From Spizellomyces punctatus DAOM BR117 (taxonomy: Eukaryota; Chytridiomycota; Chytridiomycetes; Spizellomycetales; Spizellomycetaceae): 64,000 bases of DNA. A program made the position numbers and the translations under genes. The stretch covers positions 1,359,219-1,423,218 of the forward strand of contig NW_015971539.1 of NCBI RefSeq assembly GCF_000182565.1, given 5' to 3'. Positions 13,526-23,507 of this stretch are shown here, piece after piece (position 1 is the first letter of the stretch; every line of letters begins with the position of its first letter). The notes beneath the pieces are model-generated. The model did not search any database. It saw only the letters and a list, made by a program, of their open reading frames with translations, and was not told the DNA's origin.

Positions 13526-14040
13526 CTCCGTAAAGCGTTGGCAAAATGCTGGAGACGCTCGTTCAAGACCGTTGATCGTGACGTAAGAGAATGTAGCCAA
13601 TAGATGCTCGAGGCGCAGGGTGCTTTGATTTTTCGGCCTTATAAAAGCAGCCTTCTTCGTCTCGTCAACAGCTCACAAGTCTTCAACTTTCCAAGGTGAG
13701 CTCTTATTTGAATTCTTTTGACCAACATGGGATGAGAGAGCGGGTGACGAATCAGAATCACCGATGCTTTGTGAGGAAAGAAATACTGCCAATGCACCAC
13801 CAACCGACGCTTTCCTATCCCATTTGGCTTCAGTTCTTGAGGCGCTATCTGTTGTAATACGCTAACCACTTCATGTCTCTTGTGACTTTGGTTCAGGTTT
13901 CTGCGAATATGCCAAGCAGGTGCGCTTCGGTTTTGAACCGCACTTCTTTGCATTGTCGTGGACATACTTGATTGTCTCGGACTGCAAGTTCACGATTTTC
14001 CATGGCGTGGTAAGTTTCTTATGTGTTCTGTATGCGGGCA

Positions 14041-14130
14041 ATGGGAAGTGATGATACGACAAAGTTAATGCCAGTTCTGCTTCTGAAAATAATGAAAGAG
14101 AACTCTTTGCTCGAAACTATCTGATCCTAT
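14041..14130 (+). ncRNA. Box C/D snoRNA, predicted snR61/U38 homologue
   Basis: Inside an intron. The C box GTGATGA (14048-14054) and D box CTGA (14121-14124) are flanked by a perfect 6-bp terminal stem (ATGGGA 14041-14046 with TCCTAT 14125-14130, one G-U). An internal D' box CTGA lies at 14083-14086, followed by a C'-like ATGAAAG. Directly before D', GCCAGTTCTGCTT is complementary for 13 nt to AAGCAGAACTGGC of large-subunit rRNA. The +5 rule selects the A in AAGC-A-GAAC, which from memory is yeast 25S Am1133, the target of snR61 (human U38). No target was assigned to the guide before the D box. Confidence 0.75.
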
Positions 14131-14262
14131 TTTGCATAATGTAACCTGTTCCGACATTTGGACAGTAGCTTATGGGTCCTTCTTTTACAGATCTGCGATG
14201 CGCAACGAAAAAGTTAGAAAGTCGCTTCTTAGTGGTGAGTTGATGCCCGAGATGAATGTCCT

Positions 14263-14337
14263 GGGACAGATGATGCTTTTTGTTCATCCGTGTTTCACAT
14301 GATTCTATGAGATTACAACTTCGAACGCTGATGTCTC
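14263..14337 (+). ncRNA. Candidate second box C/D snoRNA
   Basis: A C-box-like ATGATGC (14270-14276; last base differs from RUGAUGA) and a D box CTGA (14328-14331) are bracketed by a 6-bp stem, GGGACA (14263-14268) with TGTCTC (14332-14337), including one G-U pair. It lies in the intron that opens at 14235. If the AG at 14338-14339 were the acceptor the snoRNA would sit too close to it, so a later acceptor is more likely. The guide before D (ACTTCGAACG) has no target I can name with confidence. Confidence 0.4.
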
Positions 14338-14400
14338 AGACATGTCAATTTGCTATCTGAAGCTGTGGGCACTAATCATTTTCTCTATGATAGGTGGGGT

Positions 14401-14950
14401 TTCGTATCTACCATCATTTGCAGGAGCATCTCCTGGCATCATGTTGTGGTCTCCTTTGACCGACCACACCATCATGCATGTGAATCATGCTCCTGCTTAC
14501 CAGGACAATACCGAAAGGGTGCTGTAGGTATTACAGCACTCAGTATCTGGCACATACTAGTGTGACTCTTATGAAAAGCATGACGTTGTTCACGATTCCT
14601 CGTGCCAAAGATGATCTGTATTCTATTAGAGCATTGCCTTTCGCTGCTCTTAAGGAGTGGTTCTGTGAGGGCGGATGTGTCAAATGAATACGACATGTCC
14701 CAAGTTGATGGTATCATCTGCTGGCCAACGCCGTTAGTTGCAACTGTCAGACGTGCCAAAACATGCCTACTTTCAGACTTTACAGATTACCTAGACGTGA
14801 ACATACTGAAACCAACAATGATCCATTATATTACAAAAGGCATTGCAAACTAATAATATTATACAGAAAATAGTAAAGTGTAACTGCACTAAAAAATGAG
14901 CAACACAAAAGTAAAACGATGAAGAGCCTAGCCGTATCTAGCTACCCCCA
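14401..14950. other. Unassigned region downstream of the snoRNA host
   Basis: No coding frame is convincing. A short perfect hairpin, GTGCTGTA-ggtat-TACAGCAC, lies at 14519-14539. The region is AT-rich towards the 3' end of the TCP11 gene. Confidence 0.35.
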
Positions 14951-17798
14951 TTACTGCACTACCTTCTCAAGAAAACTGTCGTAGTTCTTTGCATACACTT
15001 CTTTATTGTGCTTGGCCAACAAGCACACCCTGCGTGAGAGCGATTCTAGCTCACTCTGCACAATGTCCAATCCGTGACTTGCCAAACTCTCCCGTTTGAA
15101 CACCCCCTTCTCCAGTTGATGACGAATGGCAAACTGAATACGGCGACTCAAAAGAGAAAACACTGGGTCACGGTATGAGAGAGTCTTCTCAACCATGCTA
15201 CGGATGAGCGATTCTTGCTCAACCGAGAGCCGCGTAGGCGGACCACTTGGTCGTGAGAGCGAGTCGTTGATCGTAGAGATAACTTGCAGAGAAAGATTAT
15301 CGATCGTGGTTCCCTTGTCGCGGAGGAGAATAAACAGCGTTTGTTTCAACTTTTGGACTGCTGGACGATTGTCGCGCAGCTCTTTGATGGCATTCTTTGA
15401 TAGCATAACCAAAGCCGCCACAATGGTGATCGCCTGACCTTCGTTCTGGAATCCAAATAGACGGTCTGCGTCTAACAACAATGTTTCCGGTAGGGTGGAA
15501 AGCGAGATCGCGGTATTAGAGAAAATAAGGTTCAATAACGCCTCGTTATATGCGTCCTCATAACCAATCCGGTTCTCTGGAGTTTGAATATTTTCGGGGT
15601 TCCGCGCCGCGGTGACAGACTGTAGGGAATTGACTGCCGTTGCAAGCCAGGCAGCCGTACGCTCCAATGTCACCGCACCAGCAATGAGAGCTTCATCAAA
15701 TTTGGTCCGTTCGTATTCCACCGCCTGCTGCTGTAAGATCGGACGCAGGGCTTGGAGGCGATAATTGGCTAAATCCAATTTCATGTCCTCCAATATGTCC
15801 AAAATATGTTCAAATGCAGTGACAATATCCGATGATAGAGCAATGGAGCGGATTGCAGCGTCACGGATAGGAGCGCAAAGCTGGAGCATCTTCTCAGTAA
15901 TGTAGCTCAAACAGCGTAGGAAATCAAAGGCATTATTATCAAGTTGTTGCTTGATGTGCTCAACGTCGAGAACTTCCTTGATATTCTCGGCGAACTTGCC
16001 ATTCTCTGAAACCATTGCCAAAAGAGCCTATCCGGCGGAAAAATGAAACATTAATACGAAAAAATACCATGGTCTGATGCAGATCTGTATGCACTTACAT
16101 CTCTAATCTGCGCAATGAATACTGGAACATGGTGACTGAATTTGCCCTCGATAAAGTCCTGCCGCACCGAATCAAAGAAGGCCTTCTTCGCCAATGTACG
16201 GACTTGCTCCTCCAATTCGCTCCTCTTTACTGGTTTTAACTGGAATTCAGGGTCCATGACGAGTTCGTGTGCCAGCTGGGCATTGCTCAGTTGGTTTCCA
16301 ACACCGAACGCCGATATCTGCGGGTCTGTGTGCTCCATTGACGAGATGGACGACTGGCTAATAGTGCTCGTACCAGCCATGTTCTCTTGTGCCCTAACAA
16401 CGGCCGGTTTAGTCACAACTGGAGGACTGCTGCTTGGGCTGCGACTAGGGCTAACAGAGTCGGTACGCCTCTGCGGAGAGCGGCTTAGGGAAGGAAAAGT
16501 CTGCGGAGAGGTGGAAAGAATATCGGCAGTCGCAGCTGTATCGATACTATCCTCAAAGTCGGCACGGAGGGCATCGCGCTCGGCAGCGAGCCTTTGTAAA
16601 GCAGTCTCTCCAAACTTGGACAATTTGTCGTGCAGCTGTCTTTGATGCTCTGTAATCCGTGGTGCCCATTGCGTATCAGCATCAACTTGATTCTTCACGG
16701 AAAGCCAGAGCCGCTCAAGCTCTATAAAGTGAGCAATCATTCCATCCACAATCTTTCGCGAATCCTGTTCCTTCCAGCTTTGGAACGCATCGTAGTAGCC
16801 GGCCCATGACTTCCAGAAGAGTTCAAGTTGCTGATATCCTCTCCCCGCCTCAAACGCTGCTATCCAAGACTCGAACTCTCGGATCATCGACTGAGCCGTC
16901 TCACTCAATGCCTGACAGAATAGTACGTTAAAATACATTGTTACAACTCTGGCCAAAAGTGTGCATTCCTACTTGCCTCTTCTTCAGGTCCCATTGTCGG
17001 CATCAGCTCTTCAGGGTGAGCGGCAAGCATGTAAGCACTCAAGAAGACTCGGGAAGGATTCTTCCATACAGTAGAGGGATGATTGGTCATTTTGTCTAAT
17101 CGCATCAGGAGCCTTCCAACTGCCTTGATCAGCGACGGAGATTGCATAGTCCGCACGAGTTTTTCAAATGGAGTCTTCAAAGATTTGTCCAATGATACAC
17201 CGAAGCGCAGAAAGTTTCTCACTAAGGGGTCAACTTTCATTCTGCGCCACCATTGTTGGATGCTGATGACAGCATCCGTGGCGACCGTACGTAGGCCGCC
17301 CTCGTCCCATGGCTGAGGTTCAAGCAAGCGCGACCGTGGAATGGTGAGAAGACGCTGACGGCGAAGTGCTGTTATTCTGAGCCGCTCCTCTAGAGCGGCC
17401 CTTCGGGCGGCAGTAAGTTCTGCCAATCGCTCGGATTGTTCGCGAGCGACTCGTTTTGCATGGGCGACGGCTTCCGCACAAGACCGCACCTGGCGCTCCA
17501 GAATGGTACGTCGATTGCGTTCCGCTACCTCTAACGTTTCTGTAATTCGGGACTTTTTGGCGGATTTATCACCATTCTCACGCATGCGCTTTGCCGCACA
17601 GACAGCTCGGACGTGAGAAGTGCGACGACGAAGACGTCGCACTCTGTCCTCAATGAATGCATTGTGACGGGCTACCGCAGAAGCACCTGGTACCGTGCTC
17701 CGACCACGTATGCGGGCTTCGACATGAAAAGGCTTTCCCGCCGGTTGCTTCAAGTTGAGCACGTCAACAACGTAGAATCCAGAATCAGTACGTTCCAT
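14951..17798 (-). CDS. TCP11/SOK1 family protein
   Basis: complement(join(14951..16027,16099..16911,16977..17798)), 903 aa. The N-terminal third is very basic with helical Arg-rich segments and an IQ-like motif (ISIQQWWRRMKVDP). The middle holds a Ser/Pro-rich linker (~residues 390-430). The C-terminal half carries the TCP11 domain signature: LCAPIRDAAIRSI, then DLANYRLQALRPILQQQAVEYERTKF. Yeast Sok1 and mammalian TCP11 belong here and are linked genetically to cAMP/PKA signalling and sperm flagellar function. The first intron appears to be GC-AG: exon 1 ends in GAG and the intron starts GCAAGT (16976). The neighbouring GT at 16972 would break the frame. Confidence 0.88.
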
Positions 17799-19325
17799 GC
17801 TGTCTATGACGCAGTAAAAGGCACACTGCGATCCGTCTAACGTCGATGATCAGGGGAGTGCTGTGAGTTTGACTGTAATGTGAAATGGTCTGGAGAAAGT
17901 TTGCGGATAAAAACTTGGAAACTGCTCGCGAGATGGTTCAACGTTCCCAAGGAAAAGTAAACTGGAAGAGAGTTCAAATCACGAGGAACTTGGCAAAAGG
18001 TCGTAGGAGGTGCTTGTCGTTTGGGTAAAGTAAAGATTGCTCAAGCGGAAAAAGGTCCTCAAAGCCCTAGTTTTGTGGGTCATTTCCCCCCTTTCACTTT
18101 TGGGAGCAGAGCAAGAAAGGCCAAGTAGGTTATCGCGGCGTATTTGTTTACGCTAAACGAACGCGGCGCTTGGTGACGCAACTTTCTTTACCATCCCCCC
18201 AAAATGTTGAGGGCAACGACGATGCAAGTTTCAGCTATTTTTAGCTACTGCGGTCAAGTGGGTGTTTGGCCATGTCTCGGCAAACAAATCCTCCGCCATG
18301 AACGGTGTCAGGCGACTTTGTCGGGGAGCATACCCGTCCAACCTCCTTTCAAGATCTGCAGAACCATTTGACAGCGTAAAACATACCTGATACGGGACAA
18401 GCGCTGTTCGACCTTTAATGTCATTCTCTATATGCTTATTTGGTTCATTGCAGCATACATGATGATAGTTTGACTTTTGATGGCTCGTCCAGCCAGTCGA
18501 CTGCTTGCTGAATAATACCCAATCGGATGGCAACAAAGTTCAACCTTCTTCATTCCACTTTTGACAAAATGGAGATATTTTGCAAGCAAGATGATGCTCC
18601 ATCAATCAGGGCACAGAGCGAAGGGATGAATTGCGTAAGAAAATTGCAGCACATAGTGTACTTTGGACAAGTACAGACAGCATGAAGCCCCTTTCACTGA
18701 TGCTCAGGTTTGTCCCTTAAGAGTGAACCCGGAGGTGGATGTCCATATGTGACGGATTTGCAACCCCCACTTCAACCCATCGGGCCGATGACACCATTTC
18801 ATTCGCAGTGTGTGCAAGGTTCCACGACAGAGTGTGATGAACTATACGACAGTTTATTCCGAGAGCATTCTTATCGGAAAGCATTGCCAGCCTGATGCAT
18901 CATTACCTTGCAAACGAAGGCCAAAAAGGGCTTCTCGCGTAGTATGTCACGCCAAGAGTGCAAGCCAGTGGGGGGCTTGATGAGAGCCTGCTCCGCCTTA
19001 CTAGCTCATCCTTTGGGCTGGTCGATTACTCCGCCCGACAGTTTCTCGACAACAGACGTCAGGAGTCATTGGATATGAGCACTTTGTTGCTTCCTCCGTT
19101 ACGACGCATGCACCGGTCTTTCTCTCGACAGTCCGAAAAGCCAATACCTTGGAGTACTTGGCCGGAAAAATGATGCAACATATTCGAGCATCCATGTTCG
19201 AACGCAACCATGGGCTGGTCACGGTTCCATCAAGCCTCAGAAATGTCAAATCCGGCATCGTGCACGCTCGAACACAGCAGAAGCACGCACAGGCTGTTTG
19301 CTCTGCTCAAGCAAGCCATTACCTT

Positions 19326-19452
19326 GCAGCATAGGAAGTGATGCAAGTTGGTTGAGAAAATAGTGTCAGTTCCCACAGCCTCGTCTTTTGCAGCATAGGA
19401 AGTGATGCAAGTTGGTTGAGAAAATAGTGTCAGTTCCCACAGCCTCGTCTTC
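19326..19452. repeat. Tandem duplication of a 64-bp unit
   Basis: The unit beginning GCAGCATAGGAAGTGATGCA occurs at 19326-19389 and again at 19390-19452, essentially identical. It lies about 45 bp upstream of the TATA box of the secreted repeat-protein gene, so it duplicates promoter-proximal sequence. Confidence 0.9.
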
Positions 19453-19495
19453 TTTTTGTCGTCCACGCATCACTCCTCTTTGGATCACCAGAAGT

Positions 19496-19505
19496 TTATA
19501 AAAGG
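19496..19505 (+). promoter_or_regulatory. TATA box of the repeat-protein gene
   Basis: The sequence TTTATAAAAG lies about 150 bp before the start codon at 19653, in front of a C-rich leader. Few genes in the window have so clear a TATA box. Confidence 0.6.
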
Positions 19506-19652
19506 GCACCGCCTGCCTGTATCCCTCGCCCAACAGCAGCAACTTGCCTTCGCACCAGCCTTCTCTAGCAATCCAGTTCCCTACCGCATCCAACTTGCAA
19601 TCTTTCACAGCCCACTTCCACACTCCTGTCTGTATCCACGAGGACGGTCAAG

Positions 19653-20970
19653 ATGAAGACTTGCTACCTTCTGGCCGTGGCCATTGCCCCGTTCTTCGCT
19701 TCCAGCTTTGCCGCCCCAACCTTACGGGGTAATGCTTTGGTAAGTCTATGTGCCTATAGTGCAGATTCAGCTTAGAGATTGTGAACTTGCACTGATGGTA
19801 TACTTTCCTCCTTGTTTGTTGATAACGTAGGCGGCGAGTTCAACGAATGCCAGATTTGCTGTAAGGGGTTACGATCACTACGGTTATGACGACAAGGGGG
19901 ACGACAAATATGATGATCACAAGAAAGGCCACCACGAAGACCGTAAGAAAGACCACGACGACGGCTACGACGACGACCACGGTGATCACAAAAAAAATAA
20001 TCACAAAGGGAAGGGGCACAAGAAGGATGACTACGGTGATGACAAGAAGCACGTGAGCAAATATGATGACAAGAAGGACGACTACGGGGATGACAAGAAA
20101 GGCCATCGGGACGATAAGAAGGACGACTACGGGGATGACAACAAGGATGACTACGGGGGTGACACGAAAGGCCACAAGAAGGACGACCACGGTGATGACA
20201 AGAAAGATCATAAGGACGACAAGGATGACGACTACGATGATCACAAGAAGCACCGTCGCGGGGACAAGGACGACGACTACGATGATCACAAGAAGCACCG
20301 TCGCGGGGACAAGGACGACGACTACGATGATCACAAGAAGCACCATCGCGGGGACAAGGACGACGACTACGATGATCACAAGAAGCACCATCGCGGGGAC
20401 AAGGACGACGACTACGATGATCACAAGAAGCACCATCGCGGGGACAAGGACGACGACTACGATGATCACAAGAAGCACCGTCGCGGGGACAAGGACGACG
20501 ACTACGATGGTGGCAAGAAGCACCGTGGCGGGGGCAAGGACGACTCCGATGATCACAAGAAGCACCGTGGCGGGTACGATAAGGACGACGACTACGACGA
20601 TCACAAGAAGTACCGTCGCGGGGGCAAGGACGACTCCGATGATCACAAGAAGCACCGTGGCGGGGACAAGGACGACGACTACGATGGTGGCAAGAAGCAC
20701 CGTGGCGGGGACAAGGACGACGACTACGATGGTGGCAAGAAGCACCGTGGCGGGGGCAAGGACGACTCCGATGATCACAAGAAGCACCGTGGCGGGTACG
20801 ATAAGGACGACGACTACGACGATCACAAGAAGTACCGTCGCGGGGGCAAGGACGACTCCGATGATCACAAGAAGCACCGTGGCGGGGGCAAGGACGATTC
20901 CGATGATCACAAGAAGCACCGTGGCGGGTACGACGACTACGATGATGACAAGAAGCACCGTCGCTATTGA
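19653..20970 (+). CDS. Secreted Asp/Lys/His/Tyr-rich repeat protein
   Basis: join(19653..19739,19831..20970), 408 aa. Exon 1 encodes a signal peptide (MKTCYLLAVAIAPFFASSFA) with likely cleavage near AA-PTLRG; the single intron falls just after it. The mature chain is almost entirely D, K, H, Y, G and R. A looser N-terminal part (DDYGDDKK-type motifs) leads into about fifteen copies of a 15-residue (45-bp) unit of the form KDDDYDDHKKHRRGD, some shortened or carrying GGKKHRGG. There is no cysteine after the signal peptide and no hydrophobic core, so it is probably disordered and polyampholytic. His/Asp-rich repeats suggest cation binding or a hydrated coat; that is inference only. I recognise no family. 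Confidence 0.8.
20232..20960. repeat. 45-bp coding tandem repeat array
   Basis: Units with core GACAAGGACGACGACTACGA are repeated from about 20232 to 20960. The first six copies are nearly identical, and later ones alternate with 36-48-bp variants (GACTCCGATGATCACAAG type), including a duplicated multi-unit block (20511-20640 resembles 20691-20870). The array leaves several other frames open on both strands. Confidence 0.9.
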
Positions 20971-21369
20971 AAGAAGGACGACCGGGAAGACTGGAAAGAG
21001 CACGGAAAGTACAGTACCAAGAAGGAGTAGTAAGGCCTGGACGCTGTCTGTTGCCGAAGTCGGATTTATATACTTGATTCAAGGAGGGGCATTGATGTTG
21101 ATGAGGAGATATTGTAGTTATCTGTAATTGTGAATTGTGAATTGTTGTACATAACATGAAGTTTTTGGGAAGTATTTTGCAAAGAGTGTGCTGTATCGTT
21201 TTATGTGCTACATTTCAGCATGAGGAATTTCCGTTCACTTGATCTGTGGATGTTATGATGCCTACAAATACACATCACTCACTTAAGGCAGCGAAAGGTA
21301 AATAAAAGATTGGGATTTGCCTGCTATTCTCTAAAGACAACACTGGACGGTTGCATGAGAGTTGTGCCA
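20971..21369. other. Intergenic, between convergent genes
   Basis: A 399-bp stretch with AT-rich 3' ends of the repeat-protein and MAPEG genes. No gene seen. Confidence 0.4.
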
Positions 21370-21957
21370 TTAATCTCGACGCCAAGCAAACTTCAAAATG
21401 TACAATAAGCACCGGCCCAATGCCCAAACGGTAGGCCATACCGTCATCGCAAATCCAACTCCCCGGTACCTTCCGTCACTAGTCGCCAAATAACCCAATA
21501 GAAAGATTACCCGTGCAATGACAAACAGCATCACAAGAGGTAGAACATGCTTGCAATCGTCCCACGCAGCTAATCCAGTTACTGCGCCAAAGTGAAGCAT
21601 AAACTGCTCGACGGTGTTCTGCAGGTAACGTTGGAACACATCCATCGTGTGATTTCTGCCAATGGGGCTAACTGTCGGGTCGATGGCAGGTGTTAAGAAT
21701 CGTAAAATACCGACCAAAAAAACTCCTAATAGTAAAGGTATGGCTGACAGTGGTAGAAGCCGAAAAGCATGCAGCAGCGGCCATTGCCCACAGGTCGGTG
21801 ACGGAGCACTGAAGTGGTGGTCGGTTTGTAATATGAATGTGTACGAGAAGATTGCCGCCAAGATCACTTGAGCGATTACTGCGAGCTGGTATCCATGAAA
21901 GGACGAATGCCGGTTATTTGTTTGCCGGACGCTTTCTTTCGTTCTGTTTTTCGTCAT
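21370..21957 (-). CDS. MAPEG-family membrane protein (TMEM79-like)
   Basis: A single exon of 195 aa, starting at the ATG at 21957. Four or five hydrophobic segments are visible (YQLAVIAQVILAAIFSYTF; LPLSAIPLLLGVFLVGIL; HVLPLVMLFVIARVIFLLGYL; GFAMTVWPTVWALGRCLLYI). The motif LQNTVEQFMLHFGAVTGLAA followed by ARVIFLLGYL..RGVGF is the MAPEG pattern (NTxEQ, then R-x(4)-GY and a Gly turn). It resembles the TMEM79 branch rather than the classical glutathione-dependent enzymes; whether it has catalytic activity cannot be told. Confidence 0.75.
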   Translation of the reverse strand: MTKNRTKESVRQTNNRHSSFHGYQLAVIAQVILAAIFSYTFILQTDHHFSAPSPTCGQWPLLHAFRLLPLSAIPLLLGVFLVGILRFLTPAIDPTVSPIGRNHTMDVFQRYLQNTVEQFMLHFGAVTGLAAWDDCKHVLPLVMLFVIARVIFLLGYLATSDGRYRGVGFAMTVWPTVWALGRCLLYILKFAWRRD

Positions 21958-22043
21958 GGTGGACAGCAAAACTTAGGACGTCGAACAGGAAGAGCTTGTT
22001 CAAGCCTATGCAGGTCTTTAAAAGTTGGCTGACGCATTACGTA

Positions 22044-22205
22044 TCACATTGGATTTGGGTGGAACCTCAGGGTCCAAACAGAAATACTCTCTAATAGCAG
22101 CACGACGTCCGGAAGGTGTTCGGAGTCAATGAATAGGATGGCAAGCAGAAAGCCAAACAACACAGCGATACCATAAGACACCGCTCTCCACTCTGTGGTG
22201 GACAT
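22044..22205 (-). CDS. Possible 53-aa single-pass membrane peptide
   Basis: An ATG-started frame, MSTTEWRAVSYGIAVLFGFL onwards to HPNPM, with one clear membrane helix (YGIAVLFGFLLAILFI) and a short soluble tail. It lies between the MAPEG gene and SPC3. Composition and frame look coding, but it is short, could be an exon of something larger, and I recognise no family. Confidence 0.35.
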   Translation of the reverse strand: MSTTEWRAVSYGIAVLFGFLLAILFIDSEHLPDVVLLLESISVWTLRFHPNPM

Positions 22206-22386
22206 GGACGCAACGTCAAACTAGGCCGCTAAACAAAACGACGTTTGTGCAAAGCCCGCTGCTTACGAGATTCCTTGCACGTGAGAGATTTGGTAATTGG
22301 ATGTGGCTCAGCAACATGGCTCACCCAAGTTGATGGGCACAAGCTTCTCCAAAGATTTCGTCGATCGCTCTAATTATTTCCTTGTC

Positions 22387-23184
22387 ATGCACACTCTTAG
22401 CCAGCGGGCCAACACCCTATTTGCTTTCTTTGTGACAGTGCTTTTCTCTGTTCTTGGGGCCGTTGCAATATCGGGACCGCTACTGCTATGGAGGGTTCCA
22501 AAGGACGCGAACGCTGTCGATCTATCAGTGGAAGCCGTCTCTGTGTCTGTTGCTTTCTTTCGGCTAACGCAGTCGCGGTGAAATGTCTGATTCGTTTTTA
22601 TATAGAAAAATGGGCAGACTTGGCTACTACTATGACTACAGCTCACCAGCGACAGAGCTCGGCTTAATTCAATTCAACCTTGATGCAGGTACGTGCTTAA
22701 GGGCTAAATGGTCATCCACTATCCTTCCACGTAATAAATGCCTTCGACATATAATAGACCTTACGACCTTGTGGAACTGGAACACCAAGCAGCTCTTTTT
22801 ATACGTGGTCGCCGAGTACGAAACCCCATCGCACGTAAGGGTATTATGAATGCTGGCGACGTGTGGTGCACTTCCTGACGATACTCTTCCAGAATGTGAA
22901 TCAGATCGTTATATGGGATGATATAATTACGAGCAAGGAAGATGCTATCGTGACGCTTCGGAATAAAAAGGCAGAATATGTCGCATCGGACATGAGTCAC
23001 AAGCTAGCGTAAGTGTTTGAGCAACGGTAGTATCTTCACGTCACCGTAAGGACTAAAGAGCTTTGTGTTTAGGGGCATTCGAACAAATCTGTCGCTGCAT
23101 TGGAATATCGTTCCCCATGTAGGGTTATTGATGACCCAGCGAGCAGGATCCGCGCCGTTAACATTCCCGAGGGCGTCTCAATAA
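22387..23184 (+). CDS. SPC3: Signal peptidase complex subunit 3
   Basis: Five exons: join(22387..22544,22606..22688,22758..22834,22893..23008,23073..23184), 181 aa, equal to human SPCS3 (180). It begins MHTLSQRANTLFAFFVTVLF (the family start) with one N-terminal membrane anchor. The lumenal domain has NWNTKQLFLYVVAEYET, VNQIVIWDDII and LSLHWNIVPHVGLL. SPC3 is an essential non-catalytic subunit of the ER signal peptidase that stabilises the catalytic Sec11. The first donor (GTCTGT, 22545) is unusual but is the choice that preserves frame and alignment; the others are canonical. Confidence 0.92.
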
Positions 23185-23507
23185 CAAAGACCACAATAGT
23201 ACAAAGAGTCTGTTTGCAGCCGCCGTTGTGAGATCTGATGCAAATATAGCTGAAATAGTACATCCTGCTTGTCTGCGCTTGACAAATCATTTGAATCATA
23301 TATTGAGAGCGTATATTTCGTCAAGTGTTCTAGTCCATCCCATGTGGAGCATTTGTTTATCTCGCTAGTGTTATGCTGTGCCATCACTGTGCCACCAGCC
23401 GAGCGTAATCAAGCGGGCGGAATGCAGACCGTTTGGTCTCGCCAATACCGTTATCGTTTTCAACATTATCCTCCATTCTACAGTTACCCGTGTATATCAT
23501 CGTCCAA

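Larger units (their letters stand above)
13630..14400 (+). ncRNA. Probable spliced non-coding snoRNA host gene
   Basis: A TATA-like TTATAAAA (13640-13647) is followed by a pyrimidine-rich stretch (CCTTCTTCGTCTCG, 13650-13664) resembling a 5'TOP start, then good splice sites: donor GTGAGC at 13695, acceptor TTCAG at 13916, donor GTAAGT at 14010, acceptor TACAG at 14190 and donor GTGAGT at 14235. The predicted exons carry no sizeable ORF: the longest from an ATG in exon 2 is about 20 codons. The introns are long for this genome (~220, ~180 and ~105 nt or more) and two hold box C/D-like units. This is the layout of snoRNA host genes such as UHG/GAS5. The 3' end of the transcript is not defined. 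Confidence 0.5.
17799..19652. other. 1.85-kb intergenic region upstream of the repeat-protein gene
   Basis: Short open frames occur (18231-18536 on -, 18710-18895 and 18958-19173 on +), but they show no domain, signal peptide or splice-linked partner. The proximal part holds the 64-bp duplication and TATA box listed separately. It may contain a regulatory RNA or a decayed gene; nothing can be claimed. Confidence 0.4.

Noticed and set aside
13639-13965. Minus-strand frame of ~108 codons over the snoRNA host
   Set aside because: No recognisable features, and the plus strand has a consistent TATA box, splice sites and snoRNA units.
13917-14009. Plus-strand reading FCEYAKQVRFGFEPHFFALS in host exon 2
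   Set aside because: It looks protein-like over 31 codons but has no ATG in that frame in the upstream exon and ends soon after splicing.
19772-21157. Long antisense frame (461 codons) and other long frames on both strands over the repeat array
   Set aside because: They follow from stop-free 45-bp repeats; they lack signal peptide, domain or splice logic, whereas the sense frame has all of a secreted protein.
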